Shown here piece by piece: positions 22,685-30,303 of a stretch of 33,243 nucleotides of DNA. The notes below the pieces were generated by a model that made no database searches, had not been told where the DNA came from, and saw nothing but the letters and a program-made list of their open reading frames with translations. This DNA is from an uncultured Clostridia bacterium (lineage in GTDB: Bacteria; Bacillota; Clostridia; TANB77; CAG-508). The DNA lies in contig CANRHX010000018.1 in NCBI GenBank assembly GCA_947630545.1, forward strand, positions 1 through 33,243, in the 5' to 3' direction. Both the position numbers and the translations under genes were made by a program. Every line of letters starts with the position of its first letter. Position 1 is the first letter of the stretch.

Positions 22685-25423
22685 TTAATATTTTCTTTTC
22701 ATTTGATTTAATGTATTATTCATGCTTGGCGAAAATGCATTATTATATGATACAGCTGGTGGTCTATATGTGTTACTTCCAGATGACATAGGATAAATCC
22801 AATTAGTAAGTTCCTTTAATACTTGCATAAATGATTTTGAATATCCCTTTATTGATACATCACAGTTTATTACACTTTCTAAATATCTTGTATATATCTC
22901 TTGTTCGAATGGTATTGTTATATATTTCACAGCATTTACGTCAAATAAGTCTGTCATAAATGACATTGCTGGATCATTATATTTTGACATTCCTCCAATT
23001 ATTGTTTTTTCTGAAATTCCTCTGACTTTTACGTATTTATTTAAAATTATTTTTATTTTATTTTCATCTAATACATTCTGTGCCTTAAGTTCTCTTAAAA
23101 ACGCCGTTAAAGGTTGAATTGTAAGTATATCTAGTGATTGAACTAAATATATTTCTTGTGCATATGCAAAATATTGTGTAGGTGTATAAAAATCACAATC
23201 TATTAATACCAAGCTATGCATTCTTATTAGTGTTTCTAGTATTGATGATACATTATTTAAATTTTCTCTGTCTTCTGGTAATGATGTATAAACAGTAAGA
23301 TTTCTATTTACACTAATTCCTTTAGCTTGTCCATGTACTAAATTATCTAAACATGTAGCTGCAACTTGCCTTAATTCTTCCTCATTTTTTGTATATATAT
23401 AATATGAATTTTTATTTTGAGTTGTATCTAAAATTGCTACATTAATTCCCATAGATGAAGCATATTCCGCTAAATTGTTCAAAATAAATGATGTTCCATT
23501 TTTACTTGTACCTACAAATGTAACTACTTTTTTATCACCTGTTAATAATGTAGAAAAGTCTGATTCTTGCATTGAATTTACAGGATTTTGCATATAAGAA
23601 TTATTATCATTATCATACGCATTTGGTTGATTATAAATATTATTCATACTATCATATGATTTTGACTCATTTGGCTGATTATAAATATCATTTATACTAT
23701 CATATGATTTTGACTCATTTGGCTGATTATAAATATCATTTATACTATCATATGATTTTGATTCATTTGGCTGATTATAAATATTATTCATACTATCATA
23801 TGATTTTGGTTCATTTGGTTGGTTATAAATATTATTCATACTATTATTTTGAGTAATATCTATATTTTTAGATGGTACCTGTGGTTGAGAATAATTATTT
23901 ATGTTATTATTAGCACTATAATTTTTTGATGGTTTACTGTAAGTGTTTTTTACAGTTTCAAATCCTGGCAATATTGCATTATCTCTATATTTCATTTGTT
24001 GTTGACTAGTGTTAATATTTTCAAAACCAGGTAAAATAGCATTATCATCTTTTGAATTTTCTTGGCTAGCCGTTCCAAATCCTGGCAACATTGTATCTTC
24101 TTCTTCAAAATCTGGTAACATTTCATCTTCTGATTTACTATCAAACCCTGGCAACATTCCACTTTCTGATTTACTATCAAACCCTGGTAACATTTCATCT
24201 TCTGATTGATTATCAAAACCTGGTAACATTACATCCTCTGGCTGATTATTAAAATGTGATGCAACATTTTTTGGGCTCTCAAATCCTGGCAAAATGTTGT
24301 CATCTGGAACTAATAATTCTTCTTCAATTGCATTCTTTTTAGGTCTTCCTCTTCTTTTTGGTTGTTCCCTTTGTAAATTACTTATAGTATCTTCAGAAAC
24401 AATTTTTTTAGGTCTTCCTCTTCTTTTTGGAATTGGTTCTTGAATTTCACTATAATCCATATCTTCTATATCATTGTCTAAACTTGGCATACTATCTACG
24501 GTTCTGTTATTCTGTAGACTATTTATTGGTGTATTGTACATAGAATTAACATTTTGCTCATTAGGATGATTTCTAGATAGTTTTCTAACATTATTTGTAT
24601 TTACTGATGAAGGAATAACAACTGGGCCTGTTAATACATTATTTGTATTTTTAGGTCTTAACAATTTTCCACTAGGTCCTAAATCTTGCTCTTTATTTGG
24701 CTTTCTTATGCTATTTGTTACTGTATTATTAAAAGACATTATTTGCTGATATTTTGGGGATTTTTCTTCTAGAACTGCTCTAACATTTAATGGTAGAAAT
24801 TTACTTATTATTCTTAATTGTGCATCATTATATTGTGCAACAATATTATTAAAACTAGTAACATATTGTTCTTCATTTTTACCTAATTTTTTGTAATGAG
24901 CTAAAATATTTTGTATTTCTTGTTCACTAACGTCATTTTCATTTTCAGATTGATATTTTACCTCATCTGACTCTACCTTATAGTATATTTTTGCTTCTTT
25001 TTTAGAACGTGGTTTATTAATTAACTTGCAAACTTCTTCTACACTTCTGTCATTTCCAATTAATGCATCATAAATGCCAATTCCAAATAGTTTTACAAGC
25101 ATTTCTTCGCCTTTTTCTCGTCTATCTGAACATATTAGAATAATTGGTGTATCACTACCCCTTACATTAGCAGCTTCATCACTTATACTATCTAATTTTT
25201 CAAAAATAAATTTATCTATTTGATCATATTGTGTATTAGTAAATGCCTCTAATTCTTCACTTATTACAATTCTATCATATGATTTATCTTTTTGTATCTC
25301 TTTTAGTATTGCATTAAAGTAATATACATTTTTATGTGAAATTATTTCCTTATATTCTTTTTGATATCTTTTTATTATAGCCTCTGATATCTCTTCATTA
25401 CTTACAGCAAATAAAACTTTCAT
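22685..25423 (-). CDS. TadZ/CpaE-like ATPase with long repeat-rich linker
   Basis: A 912-aa protein with three parts. Residues 1-150 resemble a receiver-type fold (MKVLFAVSNEEIS start, YDRIVISEELE, TPIILICSDRR) without the usual phosphorylatable aspartate. Residues 245-620 are low-complexity: eight (M/I)LPxF motifs, five 16-residue YNQPNE-type repeats and two RRGRPKK motifs. Residues 629-880 form a MinD/ParA-type P-loop domain beginning KKVVTFVGTSKNGTSF. Its Walker A (residues 638-645, G-T-S-K-N-G-T-S) departs from the KGGxGKT form, as in TadZ. IDCDF serves as the Walker B-like strand. TadZ/CpaE proteins place type IV pilus or secretion machinery at the pole, but no other tad gene lies here. 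The next gene upstream encodes a VirB2-like membrane protein. The linker has expanded in place by duplication. Confidence 0.72.
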   Translation of the reverse strand: MKVLFAVSNEEISEAIIKRYQKEYKEIISHKNVYYFNAILKEIQKDKSYDRIVISEELEAFTNTQYDQIDKFIFEKLDSISDEAANVRGSDTPIILICSDRREKGEEMLVKLFGIGIYDALIGNDRSVEEVCKLINKPRSKKEAKIYYKVESDEVKYQSENENDVSEQEIQNILAHYKKLGKNEEQYVTSFNNIVAQYNDAQLRIISKFLPLNVRAVLEEKSPKYQQIMSFNNTVTNSIRKPNKEQDLGPSGKLLRPKNTNNVLTGPVVIPSSVNTNNVRKLSRNHPNEQNVNSMYNTPINSLQNNRTVDSMPSLDNDIEDMDYSEIQEPIPKRRGRPKKIVSEDTISNLQREQPKRRGRPKKNAIEEELLVPDDNILPGFESPKNVASHFNNQPEDVMLPGFDNQSEDEMLPGFDSKSESGMLPGFDSKSEDEMLPDFEEEDTMLPGFGTASQENSKDDNAILPGFENINTSQQQMKYRDNAILPGFETVKNTYSKPSKNYSANNNINNYSQPQVPSKNIDITQNNSMNNIYNQPNEPKSYDSMNNIYNQPNESKSYDSINDIYNQPNESKSYDSINDIYNQPNESKSYDSMNNIYNQPNAYDNDNNSYMQNPVNSMQESDFSTLLTGDKKVVTFVGTSKNGTSFILNNLAEYASSMGINVAILDTTQNKNSYYIYTKNEEELRQVAATCLDNLVHGQAKGISVNRNLTVYTSLPEDRENLNNVSSILETLIRMHSLVLIDCDFYTPTQYFAYAQEIYLVQSLDILTIQPLTAFLRELKAQNVLDENKIKIILNKYVKVRGISEKTIIGGMSKYNDPAMSFMTDLFDVNAVKYITIPFEQEIYTRYLESVINCDVSIKGYSKSFMQVLKELTNWIYPMSSGSNTYRPPAVSYNNAFSPSMNNTLNQMKRKY
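23621..23855 (-). repeat. Five tandem 48-bp repeats inside the TadZ-like gene
   Basis: Units begin at 23621, 23669, 23717, 23765 and 23813 (the last is partial and more diverged). Each encodes a 16-residue unit of the type NESKSYDSINDIYNQP, so copy number can change without a frameshift. The middle copies are almost identical in DNA, which indicates recent duplication. Confidence 0.9.
23955..24295 (-). repeat. (M/I)LPGF coding repeats in the TadZ-like gene
   Basis: Eight copies of an (M/I)LP(G/D)F motif separated by acidic or Ser/Gln spacers. Several copies are spaced 12 residues (36 bp) apart, with units such as MLPGFDSKSES. They form a second and older repeat block than the 48-bp array. 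The motif resembles a short linear binding motif, but I know of no assigned partner. Confidence 0.82.
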
Positions 25424-25426
25424 TTG

Positions 25427-25837
25427 TTACCCCCTTTGAAATTTTACAACAACGGCAAATACCAGTGGTAATATCTGGCATATTATTAATATTGTAACAA
25501 AAGTTACAACTGCCCCTCTTCCTTTTTCTTGTGTATCTAATTTTCTGATTCCTATTATTGATTTATGTATTGAACCTATTGCAATTCCTAAAAAACATAT
25601 TGGGATACTCCAAATTCTTATTATATTAAGTATATATGCAACAAATCCGTATGAATCAGATCCATATTTTAATTGATAATCTTCTATTGTTTTTGCTTGA
25701 TTTTCTTTTAATTCTATTAATTGACTTTCAGTTTTTGAATCTATTGCACTACTTGAAGCTGCATATATTTTTGTTGAACATAGTACAATACATAATAACA
25801 TTATTACAACTAATATAGCTATTGACGCTTTTTTCAT
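25427..25837 (-). CDS. Small exported membrane protein resembling TrbC/VirB2 pilin-type subunits
   Basis: A 136-aa protein with an N-terminal signal sequence (hydrophobic residues 5-25, likely cleavage after TKIYA). A polar stretch rich in Glu, Lys and Gln follows (residues 30-60). Two hydrophobic segments are separated by a short basic loop: about 67-90 and 106-131, loop HKSIIGIRKLDTQEKGRG. This layout matches VirB2/TrbC-family subunits, but the sequence is too divergent for a firm family call. AAAGGGG precedes the ATG. It ends 3 nt before the TadZ-like gene, so it is clearly co-transcribed with it. A non-pilin membrane protein remains possible. Confidence 0.65.
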   Translation of the reverse strand: MKKASIAILVVIMLLCIVLCSTKIYAASSSAIDSKTESQLIELKENQAKTIEDYQLKYGSDSYGFVAYILNIIRIWSIPICFLGIAIGSIHKSIIGIRKLDTQEKGRGAVVTFVTILIICQILPLVFAVVVKFQRG

Positions 25838-25928
25838 TTTTTGCCCCTTTCATTGACACATATATTTTTTACCTTTATATCATACAATAATATTGAAAAA
25901 ATATCAATATTTTTTGAAAAATTCGCTC

Positions 25929-27122
25929 TTAAATTTTTTCATATAAGTATTTCATGTGATTATAAACTGCATTTGCCCAATTTTTATCTGTTGCATATCT
26001 TTTATTTACTCCGGAAAATGTTGGTTCATTATAATAAGTTCCTTTTGCTACTTCTCCATTATATATTTTAGTTCCAGATGGGTTCAAATAATATTTTGTT
26101 AATACTCTTGCCATTAAATCTATACTTTCTGAATAGCTAGAAAATGTATAAGCTCCGTTATATGGGTTAGAATCATATGCTCCATATCCAAATAAATTTG
26201 TTTTATTTCTTGCAATTTTTGAAGTCCCCCATGCACTTTCATGTATTCCTATTGCAGCAACAAATAATCCATTTATATTATATTGTTTTTCTATGTAATA
26301 AAAATATTCAGCATTGTTCTCAAAAATTTTATTTTTATCCTTTGAATCTGATAAAACTTTTTTAAATTGTTCTAAACTCAAACCACTTGGTTTATTTAAA
26401 CTCATATTAAAACTTAAAGTATTCAATAGTTGCTTTTTACTTTTTTCAGTACCAAAAGTTTCTGCATAAGTTGAGTTTGGATTTATAAATGTTGTACTTT
26501 CTTTTTTTATCCATCCAGTTCCTAATGAGCTTTTAATTCTATACCAATCTTCATCTATTTGCATTACATTTAATTTTTCATTTCTAGATAAAGTTGCAAT
26601 TTTTTGTGAATTACTATCTTTATTTACCATAATAGCTGCCCTGTCTGCAGTAACATATAAAGTATCTCCAACTTTTACATTGTAATTGCTTGAATAACTT
26701 GCTCCGCCTATTTCTACTATTTTATCAATAGAAGATTTTGTAACTATAGCACTAATTTGTTCTTCACTAATAAGTTTATCTTCTTTGTACACTTTTTTTA
26801 TAGAAATTTGTTGTATTCCTTCTCTTCCTTCTTGTATTACTTGAATTGTTCCTTTAGGTAAATCTTTATTAGTTCTATATTTTGTCATAAATTCGAGTGG
26901 TTCTTCTTTAGTTTCTATTTTTTCTTTAGATAATTCGTTGCTATTTTTTTCAATAATGGCATATATATCAATTGTCTCAGCATTACTTATTTTTACATTA
27001 TCTATTATGGTTTCTTTTGCATATGTATCATTTTTCGTAACAACACTATAAATTAATATTGAAATTACTAAAATAATAATAACAAAAATAATGTATAATT
27101 TTTTATTATCTTTAGTTTTCAT
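25929..27122 (-). CDS. Cell-wall hydrolase: G5-like, SH3 and glucosaminidase domains
   Basis: A 397-aa exported protein that probably cleaves peptidoglycan glycan strands. ATG 27122 is chosen because AGGTGAT lies just upstream and the membrane segment (residues 8-26) starts there. A G5-type domain covers about residues 50-135 (IETKEEPLEFMTKYRTNKDLPKG split by loops, ending KVYKEDKLISEEQISAIV). An SH3-like domain covers about 155-215 (ADRAAIMVNKDSNSQ, WYRIKSSLGTGWI). A C-terminal glucosaminidase domain (PF01832) covers about 265-397, with GLFVAAIGIHESAWGTSKIA, NLFGYGAYDSNPY and YATDKNWANAVYNHM. The E of HESAWG is the expected catalytic acid. A divergent promoter lies upstream. Confidence 0.88.
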   Translation of the reverse strand: MKTKDNKKLYIIFVIIILVISILIYSVVTKNDTYAKETIIDNVKISNAETIDIYAIIEKNSNELSKEKIETKEEPLEFMTKYRTNKDLPKGTIQVIQEGREGIQQISIKKVYKEDKLISEEQISAIVTKSSIDKIVEIGGASYSSNYNVKVGDTLYVTADRAAIMVNKDSNSQKIATLSRNEKLNVMQIDEDWYRIKSSLGTGWIKKESTTFINPNSTYAETFGTEKSKKQLLNTLSFNMSLNKPSGLSLEQFKKVLSDSKDKNKIFENNAEYFYYIEKQYNINGLFVAAIGIHESAWGTSKIARNKTNLFGYGAYDSNPYNGAYTFSSYSESIDLMARVLTKYYLNPSGTKIYNGEVAKGTYYNEPTFSGVNKRYATDKNWANAVYNHMKYLYEKI

Positions 27123-27138
27123 ACTATCACCTATACTA

Positions 27139-27167
27139 ATTTTAAACTTTATGTCAAAAAAAGTCAA
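27139..27167 (-). promoter_or_regulatory. Promoter of the glucosaminidase gene
   Basis: On the minus strand TTGACT (27162-27167) and TAAAAT (27139-27144) are separated by 17 nt. The gene starts 17 nt downstream of the -10. Confidence 0.6.
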
Positions 27168-27197
27168 TTTAAATATATGGTAATTTTAAAAAAACAA

Positions 27198-27226
27198 TTG
27201 ATTATTATTAAATTTTATAATATATT
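27198..27226 (+). promoter_or_regulatory. Promoter of the exported 265-aa protein gene
   Basis: TTGATT (27198-27203) and TATATT (27221-27226) are separated by 17 nt, with AGGAGG at 27241-27246 following. It diverges from the glucosaminidase promoter. Confidence 0.62.
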
Positions 27227-27254
27227 ATAAGAAATTAATAAGGAGGAACGTTTT

Positions 27255-28052
27255 TTGAAAAAGAAAAAAATTGTATCATTAGCAATATTAATAATATTAA
27301 TATTAACTTTAGCCATACTTTCTATTATTGTATTTAAAATATTATATGGTAAATATATTTGTGAACAAAGTTATATGGATTTTGCAAGTAAGAATGAAAA
27401 TACAATTTTTTCAATAAATAAATGCATTTTGTTTAGCAATTGTGATGCTAAAAATAAGACAAGCTCTGCTACAAATTTTACAATTGAAAATTTATATCAA
27501 TATACTGATATAGCCATTTTCATTAACAATAATAATACTGAAAATACTTTAGAAAATACTTTAAAAAATGTTAAAATAAATAATCTGCAATTTTCTACTA
27601 CTCCTTCCGTTGGTAGCCAAAAAGTTTTTTATAAAAATATAAATTCTTTTGCAGAAAGTAAAATTCCTGAAGATAATGTTTTTGAAAATGAAATGAATTT
27701 TAATATAAGTTCAAATGACAATGAAGACTTAAATACTCCTACTTTATATAATAATTGTGCAAATCCTATAGTTTTAAGTTATATAAATGAAAATATAAAA
27801 TCAGACTATACTATAACTGATACTAGTTCACCTATAACTTATGACGGTTCATTATTGAAAAAATGTAGTGTTCCATTAAATTCTTTAAATGTAAAATTTT
27901 CTTTTGATATTTATATTACTAATAATTTAGATCAAGAATTTAAGTGTACTGTCTATCTTGAGCCACCTTTTGAAACTCAGGATAAGTCACTTTATGATGG
28001 AGCTATAACTTTAACTCAAAATACTAATTATATTTTTTATAGATATAAATAA
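27255..28052 (+). CDS. Exported membrane-anchored protein, unknown function
   Basis: A 265-aa protein read from TTG 27255, eight nt after AGGAGG. Residues 2-7 are basic and about 8-30 are strongly hydrophobic, giving a signal or membrane anchor. The rest is Asn/Ser/Thr-rich and mostly beta-patterned, with four cysteines outside the membrane segment spaced in pairs (C-I-L-F-S-N-C, and later NNC and KKC), possibly forming disulfides. The C-terminal part (KFSFDIYITNNLDQEFKCTV) resembles an immunoglobulin-like or pilin-like beta domain, but I cannot assign a family. It has its own promoter and a strong terminator, so it is a single-gene unit. It may be a surface-structure component; this is a guess. 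Confidence 0.78.
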   Translation: MKKKKIVSLAILIILILTLAILSIIVFKILYGKYICEQSYMDFASKNENTIFSINKCILFSNCDAKNKTSSATNFTIENLYQYTDIAIFINNNNTENTLENTLKNVKINNLQFSTTPSVGSQKVFYKNINSFAESKIPEDNVFENEMNFNISSNDNEDLNTPTLYNNCANPIVLSYINENIKSDYTITDTSSPITYDGSLLKKCSVPLNSLNVKFSFDIYITNNLDQEFKCTVYLEPPFETQDKSLYDGAITLTQNTNYIFYRYK

Positions 28053-28074
28053 TTCAATATAATTTAAATGAAAA

Positions 28075-28107
28075 CGAGCTTAAGAATCTATCTTAAGCCC
28101 GCTTTTT
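28075..28107 (+). terminator. Bidirectional terminator
   Basis: An 8-bp perfect core (GCTTAAGA at 28078-28085 with TCTTAAGC at 28091-28098) extends by two more pairs past one mismatch. CTTTTTATTT follows on the plus strand and GTTTTCATTT on the minus strand, so it can end both the 265-aa gene and the small cysteine-rich gene. Confidence 0.8.
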
Positions 28108-28141
28108 ATTTGACTATTATAATAGTCTATAATTATGGAAA

Positions 28142-28258
28142 TTAGCAACATCCTCTGTTGTTACCACAACAGCAGCAAATTAATAATATAAGGATTATTA
28201 TCCAGCAGCAGTTGTCATCACCAAATCCAAAGCCTCCACATCCTCTGTTTTCTGGCAT
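28142..28258 (-). CDS. 38-aa cysteine-rich small protein (likely spore/coat-associated)
   Basis: A short gene: ATG 28256-28258 is preceded by AAAGGGGGTC and the stop is at 28142-28144. The protein has nine cysteines. It begins MPENRGCGGFGFGDDNCC, followed by a short hydrophobic stretch (W19 to I27), a run of four cysteines (28-31), and GNNRGCC at the end. Small Gly/Cys-rich proteins of this shape with a membrane-like core are common in spore formers and often spore-specific, similar to YjcZ-type proteins. I infer a coat or spore-envelope role with low certainty. The good ribosome site, the position-specific composition and the following terminator support a real gene. Confidence 0.72.
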   Translation of the reverse strand: MPENRGCGGFGFGDDNCCWIIILILLICCCCGNNRGCC

Positions 28259-28356
28259 AGTCTAGACCCCCTTTCAAAAGAACTTATTTCCTTTTGTTGT
28301 TCCTTTGTATGATATATAATATGAGGGGGAATTTTTTTTGTTACAATTTATTTAAG

Positions 28357-30039
28357 TTATCTTTTTATTTTATTTGTTGTGGTTTTATCAAATTCTTCCT
28401 TTCTAATTTCAATTTCAGATATTTTTTTGTAAATAGGCAATTCTTTCGTTACTTCACGAATATCTAATTTTAATTTTTCCTCTATGTTATCTATATGCAT
28501 TTCTTCGACTTTATCTTTATTTAAAAATACTTCTGCTATAAGTGCTACCTCTTGTCCAATTTTATTTTTTTTGCTTTTTACTATTACTTCTTGGACATAA
28601 GAAATTTTAGATATATAAACTTCTATCTCTTCTGGATAAACATTTTTTCCATTATCTAATACTATTAAATTTTTCTTTCTTCCATTTATTACAAGTTGTC
28701 CTTTTTCGTTGAAGTGTCCATAATCTTCTGTGTTAAACCATCCATCTTTTAATACTTTATCTGTTTTTTCTTTATCTTTATAATATCCCATCATTACAAT
28801 GTCACCTTTGACGCATACTTCTCCATCGCCTGCTTCATTGATGTTTTCAAATTTTATTTCATTACATGGTAATACTACTCCAACAGTTCTACTATCATTA
28901 AACCCTTTTCTGTTTACACTGACTAAAGGGGAACATTCTGAAATTCCATATCCATTATATAATTCTATTCCTATATCATTAAAAAACTTTCCAACATCTG
29001 GTCTAATTGGGGCACTTCCACATATTATTTCTTGTAAATTACCACCAAATGCTTCATATATTGATTTAAAGAATTTTTTTCTTAAATCTATTCCTACTTT
29101 TAATAATGCATTACTTATTGGTATAATCTTTTTTAAAGTTTTAGCTTTTCCAGTCTTTTCTGCATTTGCCCATATATTTTTATAAAATAATTCTGTAAAT
29201 GCTGGAACTAAATAAATGTAATCTGGCTTAAATAATTGTAAATTTTTTAATACATTTTTTAAACTATCATTTATACATACACATGTATGTTTTTGTATAG
29301 AAATTATAAGACCAGCAACAGCCTCATATGTATGATGATATGGCAATACTGATAAGCATTTTGTTTTTATTTCTGCAACTTGCAATCCATAATTTCCAAC
29401 ACTTAATATATTATGTTCTGTTAGCATAACTCCTTTTGGAGCTCCTGTTGTTCCAGATGTATATACTAACATTTTTAATTTGTTTGGATCATCTTTTAAA
29501 TTAGTATATGTTGTATTTCCAGCTTCAAGTTCTTTTTTTCCTTCTTCTATGAATTTATCATAAGATAATATATTGTTTGAATTCTCTTCTTTTTTATTAA
29601 ATCCTATAAAGTATTTGATATTTGGTACTGCCTCTTTTATTTCATTTATCCATTTTTCATATCTATCTGAATAAAATAAAATATCACTGTCACTATGTTT
29701 TAATACATTTATAATACCATCTAATGTAAGTTCTTTGTCTATTGGAACAAATACTCCTGTACTTTTTAATACTGTTATATATACTGTAATCCATTTAAAG
29801 CTATTTTCTCCTATTACTGCAATATGCTTGTCATGCATTTTTATTTTTGCAATTGCTGTTCCTAGACTTTCTGTATATTTTTTGAATTCATTGTATGTAA
29901 CATGAACTATTTTTTCATTATCGTTTTCATCTTTATATTGATAAGCATCTTTGTCTCCTGCTTCTTCTACAGCTATTTCTAATAATTCCTTTACAGAATT
30001 AACTTGTCTAACTTCATTCCATTTTGGATTTTTTTTCAT
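28357..30039 (-). CDS. Long-chain acyl-CoA synthetase / AMP-dependent ligase
   Basis: A 560-aa adenylate-forming enzyme of the FadD/ACSL group, which activates fatty acids to acyl-AMP and acyl-CoA. ATG 30039 is chosen because AAGGAG lies 7 nt upstream; a start seven codons earlier overlaps that site. Motifs are YTSGTTGAPKGV (phosphate-binding P-loop), the FIHDE-like region ending YHHTYEAVAG, YGISECSPLVSVN, DGWFNTEDYG, and NGRKKNLIVLDNGKNVYPEEIE. The C-terminal catalytic lysine is probably in TTTNKIKR. The substrate chain length is not evident. It has its own promoter and no operon partner downstream other than the small cysteine-rich gene 98 nt away. Confidence 0.93.
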   Translation of the reverse strand: MKKNPKWNEVRQVNSVKELLEIAVEEAGDKDAYQYKDENDNEKIVHVTYNEFKKYTESLGTAIAKIKMHDKHIAVIGENSFKWITVYITVLKSTGVFVPIDKELTLDGIINVLKHSDSDILFYSDRYEKWINEIKEAVPNIKYFIGFNKKEENSNNILSYDKFIEEGKKELEAGNTTYTNLKDDPNKLKMLVYTSGTTGAPKGVMLTEHNILSVGNYGLQVAEIKTKCLSVLPYHHTYEAVAGLIISIQKHTCVCINDSLKNVLKNLQLFKPDYIYLVPAFTELFYKNIWANAEKTGKAKTLKKIIPISNALLKVGIDLRKKFFKSIYEAFGGNLQEIICGSAPIRPDVGKFFNDIGIELYNGYGISECSPLVSVNRKGFNDSRTVGVVLPCNEIKFENINEAGDGEVCVKGDIVMMGYYKDKEKTDKVLKDGWFNTEDYGHFNEKGQLVINGRKKNLIVLDNGKNVYPEEIEVYISKISYVQEVIVKSKKNKIGQEVALIAEVFLNKDKVEEMHIDNIEEKLKLDIREVTKELPIYKKISEIEIRKEEFDKTTTNKIKR

Positions 30040-30098
30040 TTTTATTCTCCTTCTGATCAAAATAAACCTTTTTTGTATAGTAGGTTTTCTTCATACAC

Positions 30099-30128
30099 AC
30101 TATAACATAAAATTTATTAAAAAATCAA
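30099..30128 (-). promoter_or_regulatory. Promoter of the acyl-CoA synthetase gene
   Basis: On the minus strand TTGATT (30123-30128) and TATAGT (30099-30104) are separated by 18 nt. The leader is about 50 nt and contains a short AAACCT/AGGTTT inverted repeat. Confidence 0.55.
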
Positions 30129-30182
30129 TAAAAGTTTGAAAATTGTTTTTATAAGAAATTTTTGAGCGATTACCATATATAA

Positions 30183-30211
30183 TTGACAAATATATTTATT
30201 TAGGATACAAT
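30183..30211 (+). promoter_or_regulatory. Promoter of the membrane-protein/glycosyltransferase operon
   Basis: A perfect -35 TTGACA (30183-30188) and -10 TACAAT (30206-30211) are separated by exactly 17 nt. The leader of about 85 nt has a small hairpin (ATTGTGT at 30227-30233 with ACACAAT at 30248-30254). Confidence 0.78.
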
Positions 30212-30303
30212 AAGTTACATAAATTGATTGTGTTGCAAATAGATATCACACAATAATTAAATTAATGTAATATTTAATATTATTGGAAAGGTTGATTTAT
30301 ATT

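Noticed and set aside
23621..23855. Regular repeats as a CRISPR array
   Set aside because: There are no unique spacers; the 48-bp units are contiguous, in frame and lie inside a protein gene.
25889..25911. 8-bp inverted repeat as terminator of the glucosaminidase gene
   Set aside because: The T-run is only on the plus strand, where no gene ends, so it does not fit the minus-strand gene.
28112..28127. Perfect 16-bp palindrome GACTATTATAATAGTC as a terminator
   Set aside because: No T-run follows on either strand; it may be a chance AT-rich palindrome beside the real terminator at 28075-28107.
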